Shown piece by piece: positions 24,994-35,821 of a stretch of 64,000 nucleotides of DNA. The notes beneath the pieces were generated by a model that worked only from the letters and a program-made list of their open reading frames with translations, ran no database searches and was not told the origin of the DNA. Position numbers and translations under genes: made by a program. Numbering within the stretch: the first letter of the stretch is position 1; each line of letters opens with the position of its first letter. The stretch comes from Nitrospira sp. (lineage in GTDB: Bacteria; Nitrospirota; Nitrospiria; Nitrospirales; Nitrospiraceae), in assembly GCA_024760545.1 (NCBI GenBank), contig CP060501.1, forward strand, positions 1,277,501 to 1,341,500. The letters run 5' to 3'.

Positions 24994-26052
24994 TTAGGAT
25001 TTATTGTCATTCACACTGCTTGAGGCAGATGGAATTTTGTAGACCCAGTATCCACCTTGTTTGTGGACAACTTGTAACGCTTCAAAATCAACCGGCTTTG
25101 AATTCATTAGCGGGAGCATTTGGGACAATAATGTCTTCCCTTTTTTACTTTCATTTAAGAAGTAGGCACGCACCGCTTTTTCCGACAGAGACTGAAGCGT
25201 GTAGGTATCGTAGCCATTCTCCTTCATCCATGCCTTTACCTGCCCAACCAGTCCATGGACGTTACCCGTCAATGGAAAATCTTTAAAAGCAATGTCGAGC
25301 CGATCCGGTCGCATGAGGCCAAGCTTATAGAGGTCAGCCGGATGAACGACGATATAAGCTTCCTGGGAGCCGACAAATTCTCGAAGCATGGCTGCCCCTT
25401 TGCTCGGCTCAGAGGCTAATATATCGGCAAAATTCTGGAACCTCTTCTGCTCCTCAGCGGATCCTTCCGCTCCCCAGAACTGTCGTTCGTACTTGCTGAT
25501 AACCTCAGTTCGTTCCTTCCAATAAGAAGGAGTGATCAAAGGCTGCCCCAGATGAGATGTGAAGACAGTATGTCGATCGGATAACAGCCCGAGTTGACGT
25601 GATGTGTCCCACCAGGCGAGAAGGACGGCGTCTTTTGGAACATGTTTCGTAATATCAACGGCGACTGCAGCCAATTCAGGAAGATCGCCCCCCATCGCCC
25701 CAATTGGCTCAGAAAGCAGATTCTCCCAGTTTAAGAAAACTGACGATCCAGCGCCTCTACTTGCGCGGTAGGCAATGGCAATGGGTTTGTCCACTGATTG
25801 AACGTGAAGTTCATATTTACTGATTTTCAAATCCGGCCAGTTCTGCAACGCAAGATTGTCAAATTTGGTCACAGGACCTTCATCGACCAGCTGATAGCTA
25901 TACGGAGCAGGCGCGGGTTTAAACCAAAGATACGCAACCCATCCGCTCAGAAAAAGACCTCCCGTCACCAGGAGGAGTCCCAGTGACGGGAGGAATTTAG
26001 CCCCTGACGGATGTGACACGGGCGCGCCCAGAGACGGAGCGGATGAGATCAA
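24994..26052 (-). CDS. haoB: HaoB, hydroxylamine dehydrogenase-associated membrane protein
   Basis: About 352 residues with one N-terminal membrane helix (about 21-45, '[19 protein letters not shown]') and a large periplasmic domain. It is always found after haoA in bacterial ammonia oxidizers; precise role unknown. Start TTG 26052 overlaps the haoA stop (TTGA), with GGAAGGA in the end of haoA as ribosome-binding site. Identified by position, size and topology. Confidence 0.9.
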   Translation of the reverse strand: MISSAPSLGAPVSHPSGAKFLPSLGLLLVTGGLFLSGWVAYLWFKPAPAPYSYQLVDEGPVTKFDNLALQNWPDLKISKYELHVQSVDKPIAIAYRASRGAGSSVFLNWENLLSEPIGAMGGDLPELAAVAVDITKHVPKDAVLLAWWDTSRQLGLLSDRHTVFTSHLGQPLITPSYWKERTEVISKYERQFWGAEGSAEEQKRFQNFADILASEPSKGAAMLREFVGSQEAYIVVHPADLYKLGLMRPDRLDIAFKDFPLTGNVHGLVGQVKAWMKENGYDTYTLQSLSEKAVRAYFLNESKKGKTLLSQMLPLMNSKPVDFEALQVVHKQGGYWVYKIPSASSSVNDNKS

Positions 26053-27761
26053 TTATCCTTCCTTCCGCGCCTCCGCCATCCGGCAATTGCGATCGTCCCG
26101 GCCAACATCATCCCGCCCCCGATCCCGCCGAGGGAGAGCTTGCCGGTTTCACTGTCCAGATCCAGCATGCTGTGCTTGACCTGACTCTCGAGCTTCGCCA
26201 CCCGTGCTTGGAGGGCGAGATTCTCTTTCAGCCGCGTGTCGTCATCCATGATTTCGACATAGGCGCGATTCATGGCCGCCCATCCCACCGTATAGGTATA
26301 GCCCCAATACTGGTGGGCCAAGCTCACGTGCAATTGCACCAGGTGATCTTCGGCCATTTCGAACAGTTTCAACTCATTGGCCGCCGGGTTGTTCCCCTTC
26401 GACCAATAAATCTGGAAGAACTTCTCAAACCCATCGGTCTCCGGGGCCGGGGGCGCCGGACGGTTGGTCTTCTGCCCGGTCAAGAGGCCCGCCTTGTACT
26501 GCTCTTCGACAGTATGATGGGCTTCATCGTACTTATCCAACCCGGAGAAGGTCCCGTTGTCCATGAACTCCAACCAGGCCCGGGCGTACGTCTCGGAGTG
26601 ACATTGCGTACAGGTCTTCACCCAGGCATCGTTCCGCTTTTCGGCCCAGTCGGTCTTGATGTTCTCGCGGATGCCGGGCACGAAGGGATAGTTGGCCCAG
26701 CGCACTTTCCGCACGACGTTGTGGGCAATCTTGCCCTGATATTCCATGTGGCAGTACTGACAGGTCGGCGCGGTGGCCGCCCCTTTGCCGATCGCGTCCT
26801 TGATGGGGATGTTGAAGTTCCAATGCGCTTTGTCGCGTTGATACTTCAAGCCATGTTTGGACAGGTTGTAGGCTTCCCAGTTGTTGTGGTCGGCCCCGCT
26901 GTGGCACTGGGCGCAGACTTCCGGCTTGCGCGATTCGGCCGCGGAAAACTCGTGCCGCGCATGGCAGGTATCGCACTTGTTCTGATTGACGTGGCAGCCC
27001 GTGCAGCCGTCGGCGATTTCCCGCTGCGGCATCCCGGCATAGACTTCCACTTCGACGTTGGCGCGATAGTCCAACGCATGGGAGGGCCGGCCCTTCGGCC
27101 ATTGATCCTTGGGCCACGTGATGGTGTCCCGCTCGGACTCGCGTTCCGCAAACTCTTGTAAGTGGCAGGTGCCGCAGGTGTCGGCGGTCGCCAATCGAAT
27201 GTCTTTGCGGTGATCGGCCTTGTTCTTGGTGTTGATGTCGAAGTGACAGTCGATGCAGCCGACTTCCTTGAGGTTCTCGCCTTTGCCGAGCTTGCCGATC
27301 GAGCGCAGGTTGTCTTCGATGGCCTCCAGCTTGGCCTTCTTATAGAAGGTCTCGTCTTTCGGCGTGAGCTTCCGGACCTTGTCCAGGTTCGCGTGGGTGC
27401 TCTTCTTCCACGCGGCCACCCAGCCCGGGGATTCGTCGGTGTGGCACTTGACGCATTGTTCCCGGCTCGCCACTTCTTTCACCGCTTGGGGCGGCTTATA
27501 GAAGGTATGCGGGTCAAAGTACTTGCTGAAGGAGACGGGCTGCCAATACTCCCCGTACTTCCCCTTCCCGACCCCGTTCTGCGCCGGATCCATGTACCGC
27601 TTCAGCAGCGCTTCGTACAGGTCCTTCGGCGAGGCTGACCGCTCGATCTTCAGCGCCTCATACGTCTCCTTCGGCACGGTGGGGAAATCCGCCTGCGCTT
27701 GGGCCGCTACCAATACGCCGCAGACCACCAAGGCATACTTCACCAAATGCTTGACTCCCAC
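26049..27761 (-). CDS. haoA: Hydroxylamine dehydrogenase (octahaem HAO)
   Basis: 570 residues. Oxidises hydroxylamine in the periplasm, passing electrons to c554. Signal peptide '[21 protein letters not shown]' then eight haem c motifs: CVKCH, CIDCH, CGTCH, CTGCH, CDTCH, CAQCH, CQYCH, CTQCH. The C-terminus has a membrane helix (about 543-562) and 'RRRGRKDN', so it may be membrane-tethered. The frame is open up to 27920, but GTG 27761 is the start: GGAAGGAG lies 6 bases before it and the signal peptide begins there. Codon use is GC-rich and biased, like amoC/amoA, fitting very high expression. Confidence 0.98.
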   Translation of the reverse strand: MGVKHLVKYALVVCGVLVAAQAQADFPTVPKETYEALKIERSASPKDLYEALLKRYMDPAQNGVGKGKYGEYWQPVSFSKYFDPHTFYKPPQAVKEVASREQCVKCHTDESPGWVAAWKKSTHANLDKVRKLTPKDETFYKKAKLEAIEDNLRSIGKLGKGENLKEVGCIDCHFDINTKNKADHRKDIRLATADTCGTCHLQEFAERESERDTITWPKDQWPKGRPSHALDYRANVEVEVYAGMPQREIADGCTGCHVNQNKCDTCHARHEFSAAESRKPEVCAQCHSGADHNNWEAYNLSKHGLKYQRDKAHWNFNIPIKDAIGKGAATAPTCQYCHMEYQGKIAHNVVRKVRWANYPFVPGIRENIKTDWAEKRNDAWVKTCTQCHSETYARAWLEFMDNGTFSGLDKYDEAHHTVEEQYKAGLLTGQKTNRPAPPAPETDGFEKFFQIYWSKGNNPAANELKLFEMAEDHLVQLHVSLAHQYWGYTYTVGWAAMNRAYVEIMDDDTRLKENLALQARVAKLESQVKHSMLDLDSETGKLSLGGIGGGMMLAGTIAIAGWRRRGRKDN

Positions 27762-27890
27762 AGTAGTACTCCTTCCGTTTGAGAGGCAGTGCGCACTTTT
27801 CTTCAAAAAAATGTTCGTCGAAAGCATATTCATTTTCGGCAGTAAGGTCTTTCTAGAGTTCGTTGTTTCAACTTCCTGAAATGGCGCGAA

Positions 27891-27920
27891 AATATAGCTT
27901 AGGTCCAAACAAACTGTCAA
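27891..27920 (-). promoter_or_regulatory. Strong promoter of haoA
   Basis: Read on the minus strand: TTGACA (27920-27915), 18-base spacer, TATATT (27896-27891). Predicted leader is about 120 bases. The unit haoA-haoB-cycA-cycB can therefore be transcribed separately from the upstream ccm operon. Confidence 0.75.
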
Positions 27921-27992
27921 GAGAATTCCTGCAGATATTGACGGACACAGACATCCAACAAATTTCCAATGAATGCACGATCAACATGAAAA

Positions 27993-29285
27993 TTACGGGC
28001 GCTCTCGATCGATGACCACGGTGATGTTTTCCGTCCCCGGCTTGATCGGCTGACTCATGCCTTCCAGATCACCGCTCTCAGCCATCGCTTTACCGGATTT
28101 CGACAGGCGTGCGACGATCACAACCGTGTCGATGTCGGATAGTTTCCTTGACGGCATGGGGCTGGTGGAATCGTCGAGTCGAAATGTGAACGGTAAATCT
28201 TTTTTCGACGCCCGTACGATAGACACCGGCATCGGCGGGCCGGCGACGTCTTTCGCAAACACAAATAAGGTATCCGGAAGAGACGTTTTGCCGGCCAGAT
28301 TCGGCCCTAACACAACCTTGCCCGTAATCGCGCGAGACTGTCCGGATTGCGCCGCAGGCTTGGCGGGCTTCGTCTGTTCCATTGGAGGATTAGCAACCAA
28401 CATGTTCATACTGGGACCGCCACCGAGACGGCGTTTAGCTTCGGCAATACTGGCTTTTAGTTGTTCGGATGACTCCTGATCATCGGGAGGAAGATACGTA
28501 TGCGCAACCTCCCACTCCTTGGCGGCACGCGCAAAATCTTTTCGGTTGTACGCGATCGTCCCCGACAACATGAGCGCCTTCACGTTGTGCGGATCGAGCT
28601 TCAACGCCTTTTGAATCAAGGTTTCCGGTCTTCCGTCCAGTTTGCGCCCTTGATGAACACCGAGCGCATCGGCGTAGTCGGCCAGGAGACTCGCGTTATT
28701 GGGATCGAGCTTCGTCGCCTTCTCAAAGATCGGCACCGCATCGGCGTACCGTTCCATGGCCATATAGGATCGCGCTAAGAGCCCCCACCCTACTGCATCA
28801 TTCGGATTCTGCTCGAGCCTCTTTCTCAACTGCTCGATCAGCGAATTGAGACTATCCGCCATCTGAGGATCATCGCCAGGGCCGCCTTGTGAAGCCATCG
28901 TGGGAACCGCCGGGTGCGTCATCGCGGCAGGATTGCCCAATGTCCAATAGAGCACGCCGCTGGCAGCCGGAATGAGCATACCCAGCAGGAGGGCGACGAA
29001 CCGAAGATTCAACACACCTCCGGTGGGTCCGGCCGGCGCTTCCATTGCGCCCGTCTCTTCCAATACACGGCGATCCAGTTCACTTCGCGCCGTTCGATAC
29101 TGTTCCTCCGTCAACAAACCGTTGGCGCGATCCTGCTCCAATTCTGAGAATTGCTGCCGGTAAATGGGCAAGGTTTTTTCTTGTTCACTGGTCGAGGCAG
29201 ACGGACGTTTCAACAACGGTCTCAAGAGAAGCGCCAGGACGCATAGAGTCATGGCCGAGACGATAAACCAGAATGTAGCGGTCAT
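27993..29285 (-). CDS. ccmI: CcmI, apocytochrome chaperone with TPR domain
   Basis: 430 residues: two N-terminal membrane helices (about 1-22 and 95-115) around a cytoplasmic leucine-zipper-like loop, then a TPR domain (about 150-275) that holds the apocytochrome C-terminus, and a C-terminal beta-domain ('ITGKVVLGPNLAGKTSLPDTLFVF'). Overlaps ccmH by four bases. Last gene of the ccm operon. Confidence 0.92.
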   Translation of the reverse strand: MTATFWFIVSAMTLCVLALLLRPLLKRPSASTSEQEKTLPIYRQQFSELEQDRANGLLTEEQYRTARSELDRRVLEETGAMEAPAGPTGGVLNLRFVALLLGMLIPAASGVLYWTLGNPAAMTHPAVPTMASQGGPGDDPQMADSLNSLIEQLRKRLEQNPNDAVGWGLLARSYMAMERYADAVPIFEKATKLDPNNASLLADYADALGVHQGRKLDGRPETLIQKALKLDPHNVKALMLSGTIAYNRKDFARAAKEWEVAHTYLPPDDQESSEQLKASIAEAKRRLGGGPSMNMLVANPPMEQTKPAKPAAQSGQSRAITGKVVLGPNLAGKTSLPDTLFVFAKDVAGPPMPVSIVRASKKDLPFTFRLDDSTSPMPSRKLSDIDTVVIVARLSKSGKAMAESGDLEGMSQPIKPGTENITVVIDRERP

Positions 29286-29743
29286 GAGCGCTTGCCTCCT
29301 TCTGACAATAGTTGTTCGACTCGTCGATGCTCTTCGTCCGTCACCGGCACATCGATTACCTTGGTCGAACGACGCCGCAGACTCACGACGAGCGCCGTTG
29401 CGCCGATAGCCAATAAGACAAACGGTCCCACCCAGAGGAGCGAGGTCGTCGCCTTGAGCGGCGGCCGATAGAGCACGAAATCTCCATAACGCGCGACGAG
29501 AAAATCGATGATCTCCTTGTCGCTCATGTCTTTGGCGATCATTTCCCGCACTTCACGGCGGAGGTCTTCTGCCAGCGGCGCATTGGAATCGGCCAGTGTT
29601 TGATTCTGGCAGACCAAACATCGAAGTTCGACGGCGAGATGTTTCAGCCGGGCTTCAGCGACAGGATCGTCGGCCAATGGCCGAGCTTCTCCGGCCCACG
29701 CCGGCACGGAGACAAGCACCATGATGAACGCCAACCAGATCAT
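29282..29743 (-). CDS. ccmH: CcmH (CcmL-type thiol protein of haem lyase)
   Basis: 153 residues: signal peptide, motif 'LRCLVCQNQTLADSNAPLA' with the redox-active Cys pair, and a C-terminal helix (about 103-123). It is the short form without the TPR part, which is carried by the separate CcmI. Overlaps ccmG and ccmI by four bases each. Confidence 0.95.
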   Translation of the reverse strand: MIWLAFIMVLVSVPAWAGEARPLADDPVAEARLKHLAVELRCLVCQNQTLADSNAPLAEDLRREVREMIAKDMSDKEIIDFLVARYGDFVLYRPPLKATTSLLWVGPFVLLAIGATALVVSLRRRSTKVIDVPVTDEEHRRVEQLLSEGGKRS

Positions 29744-30267
29744 TGCGATTCCAACTGCTTCACGAGTGGGATAATTTTCTTGGCCACCGTGTCGGTATCC
29801 AAGGGTCCGATCTGCTTATAGCGGATCATGCCCTGCTTGTCGATGACGTAGGTCTCCGGAACCCCGTACACTCCGTAATTGATGCCGACTCGTCCCGCAT
29901 CATCTACGCCGACGATCGGATAGGGGTTTCCCCAACGCTGCAACCAGGTCAAGGCTTCTTCCCGTCGATCCTTGTAATCCATGCCATAAATCGGGACCTC
30001 ACCGGACCTGGCCAATTCCATTAATACCGGGTGTTCGGTCTTACAGCCGCTGCACCATGAGGCCCAGAAATTCAGCAACCAGACCTTGCCTTTCATATCT
30101 GCCGGTGAAAACACCTGTTCTTGATTGTACAGCTGAGGCTGAGAGAAATCCGGCGCAGCCTTTCCGATCAATGGCGAGGGAATCTCTCGTGGATTGAGCG
30201 TCAGTCCGATACCCAGAAAACCGACGACCACGACGAAGATAGACAAGGGCAGGAGAAACCGATTCAT
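29740..30267 (-). CDS. ccmG: CcmG/DsbE thioredoxin-like protein
   Basis: 175 residues, N-terminal anchor helix and thioredoxin fold. The active site is 'WASWCSGCKTEHP'; most CcmG have WCPTC or similar, so Ser-Gly between the cysteines is a less common variant. The GVPETYVIDKQG segment and cis-Pro loop are normal. Reduces the apocytochrome or CcmH disulfide in the periplasm. Confidence 0.94.
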   Translation of the reverse strand: MNRFLLPLSIFVVVVGFLGIGLTLNPREIPSPLIGKAAPDFSQPQLYNQEQVFSPADMKGKVWLLNFWASWCSGCKTEHPVLMELARSGEVPIYGMDYKDRREEALTWLQRWGNPYPIVGVDDAGRVGINYGVYGVPETYVIDKQGMIRYKQIGPLDTDTVAKKIIPLVKQLESQ

Positions 30268-32255
30268 GCCACTTTTCGCCTAGCCGGACGTGTCGAAGCA
30301 GGCACGGCCGGCTCTTGTCGGCGCCAGGCAAGTCGGTACCGGCGATCACTGACGGCCAGCACGCCGCCCAACGCCATGATCAGACATCCGCCCCAAATCC
30401 AATCTACAAACGGCTTGTGGTAGAGCCGCACGCTCCAGGCTCCATCATCGAGCGGTTCGCCTAAGGAAACATAGAGGTCACGCAGCAGCCCCGGATCGAT
30501 GGCGGCCTCGGTCATGATTTGATTCTGAACGGGGTAACGCCGCTTCTCCGGATACAAGACCGCGGCTTCGCGACCATCCAGACTCACACGGAAGGTGCCA
30601 CGCGCCGCCGTATAGTTCGGACCCATGACGTCTTGCGCGCCATCGAACCGGAACGTATAGCCACCGATGGTCGCCGTCTCCCCCACGTTCATCCGTACAT
30701 CTTTTTCAGTTTCGAATCCCTTCACCATCGTGACGCCGACGACAAAGACCGCAATGCCACAATGCGCCACGAGCATGCCCCAGTACGATCGGGGCACCGC
30801 AGCCAGACGACCGGTGAGACCTTGGCCATCGACGTGGGTCAATCGCTCGCGCAAACCGACTAGAGCGGTCGTCACGATCCAAATCGCGAGCAGAAGACCG
30901 AGACTCAGCAAAGGAGTCCAGGTTCCGATGACAAACGGTAAGGCAATCGCCGTCGCAATGCTCACACCGAAAGCCCAACGCAACCGCTTGGCCAAATCAG
31001 GTAAGTCGGTCTTCTTCCATTGGGCCAGCGGACCGACTCCCATTAAGAAGAGCGCCGGCGCCATCAACGGAACGAATACCGAGTCGAAATACGGCGGCCC
31101 GACGGAAATTTTCCCAAGGTCCAATGCATCCAGAAACAACGGATACAAGGTCCCCAGCAAGACCGAGCCCATGGCCGCGACCAGCAACACATTGTTGGCC
31201 AACAGCATCCCTTCTCTGGAGGCTATCGCGAAACTCCCACCCAATCCCACACGCGGAGCCCGCCACGCGTAGAGGATCAACGACCCCCCGATGACGATGG
31301 CCAAAAAGGCGAGGATGAAGAGACCTCGTTTTGGATCGGTGGCAAATGCGTGGACGGAGGTCAAGACACCGGAGCGTACGAGAAACGTTCCAAGGAGGCT
31401 TAAAGAAAATGCCATAATGGCAAGAAGCACGGTCCACACCTTGAATCCACCTCGTTTGTCTGTCACTGCCAGCGAATGGACCAGGGCCGTACCGGCCAGC
31501 CAGGGCATGAATGAGGCGTTTTCAACCGGGTCCCAGAACCACCACCCTCCCCATCCCAACTCGTAATAGGCCCAGCCGCTTCCCATCGCGATTCCGACGG
31601 TCAGAAAACACCACGCGACAGTGGTCCACGGCCGAGACCAGCGCGCCCAGGCCGCATCAAGGTTGCCTCCTAATAACGCGGCGATCGCGAATGCAAAGGC
31701 TACCGAGAAACCGACATATCCCATGTAGAGCATCGGCGGATGGATGACCATGCCAGGGTCTTGCAAGAGGGGATTCAGGTCACGTCCATCCGGAGCGGCA
31801 GGAATCAACCGTTCGAATGGATTCGAAACCGACAACATGAACAGGAGAAATCCCAAGCTGACCAGGCCCATGACCCCGAGAATGCGCGAGCGCATCGTTT
31901 CGGGAAGATGCGCGGAGAAGAGCGTGACCGCGAACATCCAGACGGTCAGGATGAGAGTCCACAACAGAAGCGACCCTTCATGAGCGCCCCAAATGGCCGC
32001 GAGACGATAATGCAGCGGGAGTTGGGAATTCGACGTCGACGCGACATACAACACCGAGAAATCTTTATCGGCAAACGCATACCCAAGACAGCAAAATGCC
32101 GTTAAGACCAAAAGAAACTGTCCGCGCGCCGCAGGCTTGGCGATAGACATGAGGGCCGAGTTCCCGATTGCGGCACCATAGATGGGGAGAGTGCCCTGCA
32201 CCACGGCGACGCAGAGCGCAAGGATCAAGGCAAAATGACCGATTTCAGGGATCAT
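30264..32255 (-). CDS. ccmF: CcmF, cytochrome c haem lyase core subunit
   Basis: 663 residues with about 15 membrane helices and the haem-handling WWD motif '[18 protein letters not shown]'. Length and the late periplasmic domain ('[14 protein letters not shown]') are standard for system I. Overlaps ccmE and ccmG starts by four bases. Confidence 0.97.
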   Translation of the reverse strand: MIPEIGHFALILALCVAVVQGTLPIYGAAIGNSALMSIAKPAARGQFLLVLTAFCCLGYAFADKDFSVLYVASTSNSQLPLHYRLAAIWGAHEGSLLLWTLILTVWMFAVTLFSAHLPETMRSRILGVMGLVSLGFLLFMLSVSNPFERLIPAAPDGRDLNPLLQDPGMVIHPPMLYMGYVGFSVAFAFAIAALLGGNLDAAWARWSRPWTTVAWCFLTVGIAMGSGWAYYELGWGGWWFWDPVENASFMPWLAGTALVHSLAVTDKRGGFKVWTVLLAIMAFSLSLLGTFLVRSGVLTSVHAFATDPKRGLFILAFLAIVIGGSLILYAWRAPRVGLGGSFAIASREGMLLANNVLLVAAMGSVLLGTLYPLFLDALDLGKISVGPPYFDSVFVPLMAPALFLMGVGPLAQWKKTDLPDLAKRLRWAFGVSIATAIALPFVIGTWTPLLSLGLLLAIWIVTTALVGLRERLTHVDGQGLTGRLAAVPRSYWGMLVAHCGIAVFVVGVTMVKGFETEKDVRMNVGETATIGGYTFRFDGAQDVMGPNYTAARGTFRVSLDGREAAVLYPEKRRYPVQNQIMTEAAIDPGLLRDLYVSLGEPLDDGAWSVRLYHKPFVDWIWGGCLIMALGGVLAVSDRRYRLAWRRQEPAVPASTRPARRKVA

Positions 32256-32734
32256 AGCGAATCTTTCCTACCTTGAGGAACAACGAGTGACTTGCTTTGC
32301 TGCGCCCCGGAGGCCTTCGCCTTCGCCAGCGCTTCCGCCGCTTCCGGAGGCATGTAATTTTCATCGTGTTTCGCCAGGACTTCACTGGCGACGAAGGTAC
32401 CGTCGGCGACCAACTGCCCCTGCGCCACCGCACCCTTCCCTTCCTTGAAGAGGTCCGGCAGAATCCCTTTATACGTGACGGGCACACGCTTCGCCGTGTC
32501 CGTCACGATGAAATGGACCGTGAGGCCGTCGTTGTCGCGGACGAGACTCCCGTCTTCAACCATCCCCCCGATCCGGAAACTGCGCCCTTTCGGCGCTTCA
32601 CCGCCGACGACTTGAGTGGGCGTGAAAAAGAACACAAGGTTGCTCTGAAATGCGTTCAAGACCAGCACGGTCGCCACGCCCAAGACCAGCAGCCCCAGCC
32701 CGATAAAGGCGAAGCGTTTATGCCGCGGTTTCAT
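32252..32734 (-). CDS. ccmE: CcmE haem chaperone
   Basis: 160 residues: one N-terminal helix and an OB-fold domain with '[11 protein letters not shown]'; His123 is the predicted covalent haem-binding residue and Tyr127 the axial ligand (HxxxY form). Start lies inside the end of ccmD (17-base overlap). Confidence 0.96.
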   Translation of the reverse strand: MKPRHKRFAFIGLGLLVLGVATVLVLNAFQSNLVFFFTPTQVVGGEAPKGRSFRIGGMVEDGSLVRDNDGLTVHFIVTDTAKRVPVTYKGILPDLFKEGKGAVAQGQLVADGTFVASEVLAKHDENYMPPEAAEALAKAKASGAQQSKSLVVPQGRKDSL

Positions 32735-32903
32735 CGGTGCCTCCTAACAACATCGCGCGCTGTTCAGCCCGCGCAGCAGCCCGTCGGCGCCACAGGGCCA
32801 GCACTTCCCACACCATACACAACGCCGTGGCGATGAACGACGTCCACACATAGAGCCCATAACCCCCCATCGCAAAGAATTCCGACGCGCTGCCCCACTG
32901 CAT
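32718..32903 (-). CDS. ccmD: CcmD small membrane protein
   Basis: 61 residues with a single helix ('[21 protein letters not shown]') and a basic tail '[12 protein letters not shown]'. Helps release holo-CcmE from CcmC/CcmA/CcmB. Start overlaps the ccmC stop (TGATG). Longer open frame upstream (to 33125) lies within ccmC and is ignored. Confidence 0.88.
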   Translation of the reverse strand: MQWGSASEFFAMGGYGLYVWTSFIATALCMVWEVLALWRRRAAARAEQRAMLLGGTDETAA

Positions 32904-33664
32904 CAGCGAGCCTCCACCACATTCTGGATCACGGCCGGTTTTTCTTCCCACACGGGTTGCGATTCCCGCTCGACCACGATACATCGCGCCCGCGCGAGGA
33001 TCACCGCGATGCTGTACATCCAGAACGCCACCGTCATGATCAGCATCGCCATCAGCATGGTTGCGGCCATTTTCGACCCGGTGGACATGCTGACCGATGC
33101 GCCTTGATGCAAGGTATTCCACCACTGGACGGAAAAATAGATGATTGGAACATTGACGACCCCGACCAGCGCGAACACCGCGCTCGAACGGTCCGCACGG
33201 CGCAGATCATCGATCGACGTCCGTAAGAGCATGACTCCCGCGTACTGGAACAAGAGGATCAGTTCCGAGGTCAATCTGGCATCCCATACCCACCAGGCTC
33301 CCCACGTCGGCTTGCCCCACATCGCCCCGGTCAGCAATGCCAAAAACGTAAACATCGCCCCGGTGGGAGCGATCGCCTGAGCCATCATGAAGGAAAGACG
33401 TGCATTGAGCCCCAGCCCGATGCCGGCCCATACCGCCATGACGACATACAGGAACATGGACATCCAGGCGGCGGGGACATGGACGAAGATGATCCGATAC
33501 GAATCGCCCTGTTGAAAATCGGTCGGGGCGACGAAGAATCCCAGATAAAGCCCGATCCCCATCAGGGCAACCGCCACGCACGCGAACCATGGAATGAGAC
33601 GGCCGGCCAGGGGATAAAAAGCCTGCGGTGATGAATACTTCAGCCAGTTGATGCCGGTACTCAT
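32903..33664 (-). CDS. ccmC: CcmC, haem handling protein
   Basis: 253 residues, about six helices, WWD-type motif 'WGAWWVWDARLTSELILLF'. Loads haem onto CcmE with CcmD and the CcmAB transporter. Followed by ccmD with one-base overlap. Confidence 0.96.
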   Translation of the reverse strand: MSTGINWLKYSSPQAFYPLAGRLIPWFACVAVALMGIGLYLGFFVAPTDFQQGDSYRIIFVHVPAAWMSMFLYVVMAVWAGIGLGLNARLSFMMAQAIAPTGAMFTFLALLTGAMWGKPTWGAWWVWDARLTSELILLFQYAGVMLLRTSIDDLRRADRSSAVFALVGVVNVPIIYFSVQWWNTLHQGASVSMSTGSKMAATMLMAMLIMTVAFWMYSIAVILARARCIVVERESQPVWEEKPAVIQNVVEAR

Positions 33665-33673
33665 GAAACGGTT

Positions 33674-34357
33674 TTACTCCAACGCAATGCGCAAGGCTGC
33701 CGCGGTGGCCCAGGGTGCCAAAAAGAGAGACAACACCAGACAGGCCCCGAGTAGCGACAGATTTGCTTCGCCGCCGATACCGGCCATGCTGCTGGTGACG
33801 GCGCCGGCCCCAAAAATCAACACTGGAACGTAGAGTGGAAGCACCAGGAGGGCAACCAGTAGACCACTCCCCCGCACGCCAAGCACCAACGCGGCGCCGA
33901 TCGCACCAATCATACTCAACGTGGGCGTCCCAAGCAAGAGCGACATCACGAGAACTCCCAATGCTTCCCCGCTCAAGCCGAACTGAAGACCGAGGAGGGG
34001 TGAAAGCAGTACGACGGGCAGACCGGAGATCAGCCAATGCGCAAGGACCTTTCCTGCCACCAAGACCGCCAGAGGCTGGGGCACGAGGAGCATCTGTTCA
34101 AGGGCGCCGTCCAAGTAATCCGCGGTAAACACCCGTCCTAACGACAAGAGGCAGGCCAACAAGGCCGCCACCCACAAGACGCCGGCACCGATCGTCCTCA
34201 GGACCGCCGGTTCCGGCCCGACGCCCAATGGGAACAGGCTGACCACAATGACCAAGAAAAAGACCGACATCGCCGCGTCCGAACGTCGGCGCATGGCCAG
34301 AAGCAGATCCCGCCGGACGACTCCGCCGACAGCTTCCCACATGCTGGAGCGATTCAT
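33674..34357 (-). CDS. ccmB: CcmB, ABC transporter permease
   Basis: 227 residues with about six helices, hydrophobic throughout; partner of CcmA. Overlaps ccmA stop by four bases. Ten bases separate it from ccmC. Confidence 0.94.
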   Translation of the reverse strand: MNRSSMWEAVGGVVRRDLLLAMRRRSDAAMSVFFLVIVVSLFPLGVGPEPAVLRTIGAGVLWVAALLACLLSLGRVFTADYLDGALEQMLLVPQPLAVLVAGKVLAHWLISGLPVVLLSPLLGLQFGLSGEALGVLVMSLLLGTPTLSMIGAIGAALVLGVRGSGLLVALLVLPLYVPVLIFGAGAVTSSMAGIGGEANLSLLGACLVLSLFLAPWATAAALRIALE

Positions 34358-34974
34358 CCGGTCAGCCTCAGTCGTTGCACTGTCTCGGCCGGCAGCGCGA
34401 CCTCTTGGTGCGTCACCACGACCGCCAGCCCGCCTCGTTGCAGATGTGCGTGCAAACGTTGCGTGACGACACTCGTTGCCGCTGTATCGAGCGACGTGAA
34501 GGGCTCATCCAACAGCCATAGCGGACGCGTGGATAACCAGAGCCGCGCCAGGGCAACCCGGCGCTTCTGTCCTTGTGAAAGCACTTTAGACGGCAAGGAA
34601 TGAATCTGTCGCTTCAAACCGATCGACTCCAAGGCTTCCTGTGCTTTGGCGCCTGAACATGGTTCACCAGCCAGCGACATGGAACTCGTCAGATTTTCAA
34701 GCGGCGTGAGATCGTCCTTGATGCCATTGAGATGCCCGATATAGGTCAGTTGGCCCGCATATAATTCTTTCAGCTGATGGATATCCTGCCCTTCCCAGAG
34801 AATCGAGCCTTGCTCGGGAGGCAAGAGACTGGAGAAGATACGGAGCAGACTGGTTTTCCCACTGCCATTCTCACCCACCACGGCCAATAGGGTCCCAGGC
34901 TCGACCTTCACATTGAGGTCGGAAAAAAGCCGACGCGATCCTCGACTGCAACCAAGTGCAACAGCTTGTAACAT
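34354..34974 (-). CDS. ccmA: CcmA, ABC transporter ATPase
   Basis: 206 residues: Walker A 'GENGSGKTSLL', signature 'LSQGQKRRVALARL' and Walker B 'LWLLDEPFTSLD'. Uses ATP to release holo-CcmE. First gene of the ccm operon. No clear promoter was found in the 217-base gap (34975-35190), which otherwise holds nothing I recognise. Many Nitrospirota use system II (ResB/CcsA) for c-type cytochromes, so a complete system I beside hao suggests it came with the HAO locus (inference). Confidence 0.96.
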   Translation of the reverse strand: MLQAVALGCSRGSRRLFSDLNVKVEPGTLLAVVGENGSGKTSLLRIFSSLLPPEQGSILWEGQDIHQLKELYAGQLTYIGHLNGIKDDLTPLENLTSSMSLAGEPCSGAKAQEALESIGLKRQIHSLPSKVLSQGQKRRVALARLWLSTRPLWLLDEPFTSLDTAATSVVTQRLHAHLQRGGLAVVVTHQEVALPAETVQRLRLTG

Positions 34975-35190
34975 AAGAAGCTACTCGATGAGAAAGCGTC
35001 GAGAGTAAGGGAACAGAGCGTGGAAAAACAAGGGGCCAGGATAGGCTTGGCCGCTACCCCGTTCAGGGCACGGCTGGAAAACCCACCTTGCTCTGAGAGT
35101 AATCCAACTGTTATCTAATTCATGCGCCACAAGGTTGACCGTCTGTCTCAATGAAACGTGTCTGCTCACATAGAATAAAGGAGAGCGATC

Positions 35191-35745
35191 ATGAGTGAAC
35201 TGGTCTGCATCGCGTTTAAAGACTCCAGCACGGCCGATCGGGTGCTGAACGAACTGCGTGCGTTGGAAACAGAATATGTCCTCGATCTGGAAGACGCCGT
35301 CATTGTCGTCCGCGACACGGATGGAAAAGTCCACCTGAAGCAGTGCGTCGATGTGTTCGGAGGTGCCACCAGACATGGAGTGGCCATGGGAGTGTTATGG
35401 GGAGGATTGATGGGGCTGCTCTTCATGAATCCCTTGGCGGGTCTGTTAGGCAGCATCGCCGGAGGCGCAGGGGGTGGCGCCATGACCACCGCTGCCAGTG
35501 AATTCGGGCTCCTCAGCGATTACGGAATCCCCGACAACTTCATCAAGGACTTGGGCAGCACGATCACGCGAGGCACCTCGGCAATCTTCCTGCTGATCCG
35601 GAGCGTTGACCAAGACAAACTGTTGGCCGGAATCTCAAACTATGAGGGAACCATCCTCAAGACATCGCTCAGCAAAGAGCAGGAAGAAAAGCTGCGCGTG
35701 GCCCTCACACACCACCACGATCAAAAAACAATCAGCAAAGGGTAG
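35191..35745 (+). CDS. DUF1269 family membrane-associated protein
   Basis: 184 residues; a ferredoxin-like N-terminal part ('LVCIAFKDSSTADRVLNEL', 'DAVIVVRDTDGKVHLKQ') followed by a Gly-rich hydrophobic stretch ('GVAMGVLWGGLMGLLFMNP') and 'SVDQDKLLAGISNYEGTILKTSLS'. This is DUF1269; function unknown, often stress-linked. AAAGGAGA precedes the ATG. Divergent from the ccm operon. Confidence 0.88.
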   Translation: MSELVCIAFKDSSTADRVLNELRALETEYVLDLEDAVIVVRDTDGKVHLKQCVDVFGGATRHGVAMGVLWGGLMGLLFMNPLAGLLGSIAGGAGGGAMTTAASEFGLLSDYGIPDNFIKDLGSTITRGTSAIFLLIRSVDQDKLLAGISNYEGTILKTSLSKEQEEKLRVALTHHHDQKTISKG

Positions 35746-35821
35746 TGGAAGGCTCGGGGAATTGGGCAGGGAGTGTGATTTTCGGGTAATTGATTATAAG
35801 ACTGGATCACCGCCATGTGGG

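Noticed and set aside
26013..27638. Two long plus-strand open frames (382 and 158 codons) opposite haoA
   Set aside because: They mirror the GC-rich, biased codons of haoA; no start site or family motif, and the eight haem motifs are on the other strand.
34975..35190. Gap between ccmA and the DUF1269 gene searched for an RNA gene or promoter
   Set aside because: No stem series, tRNA-like fold or good promoter pair was visible.
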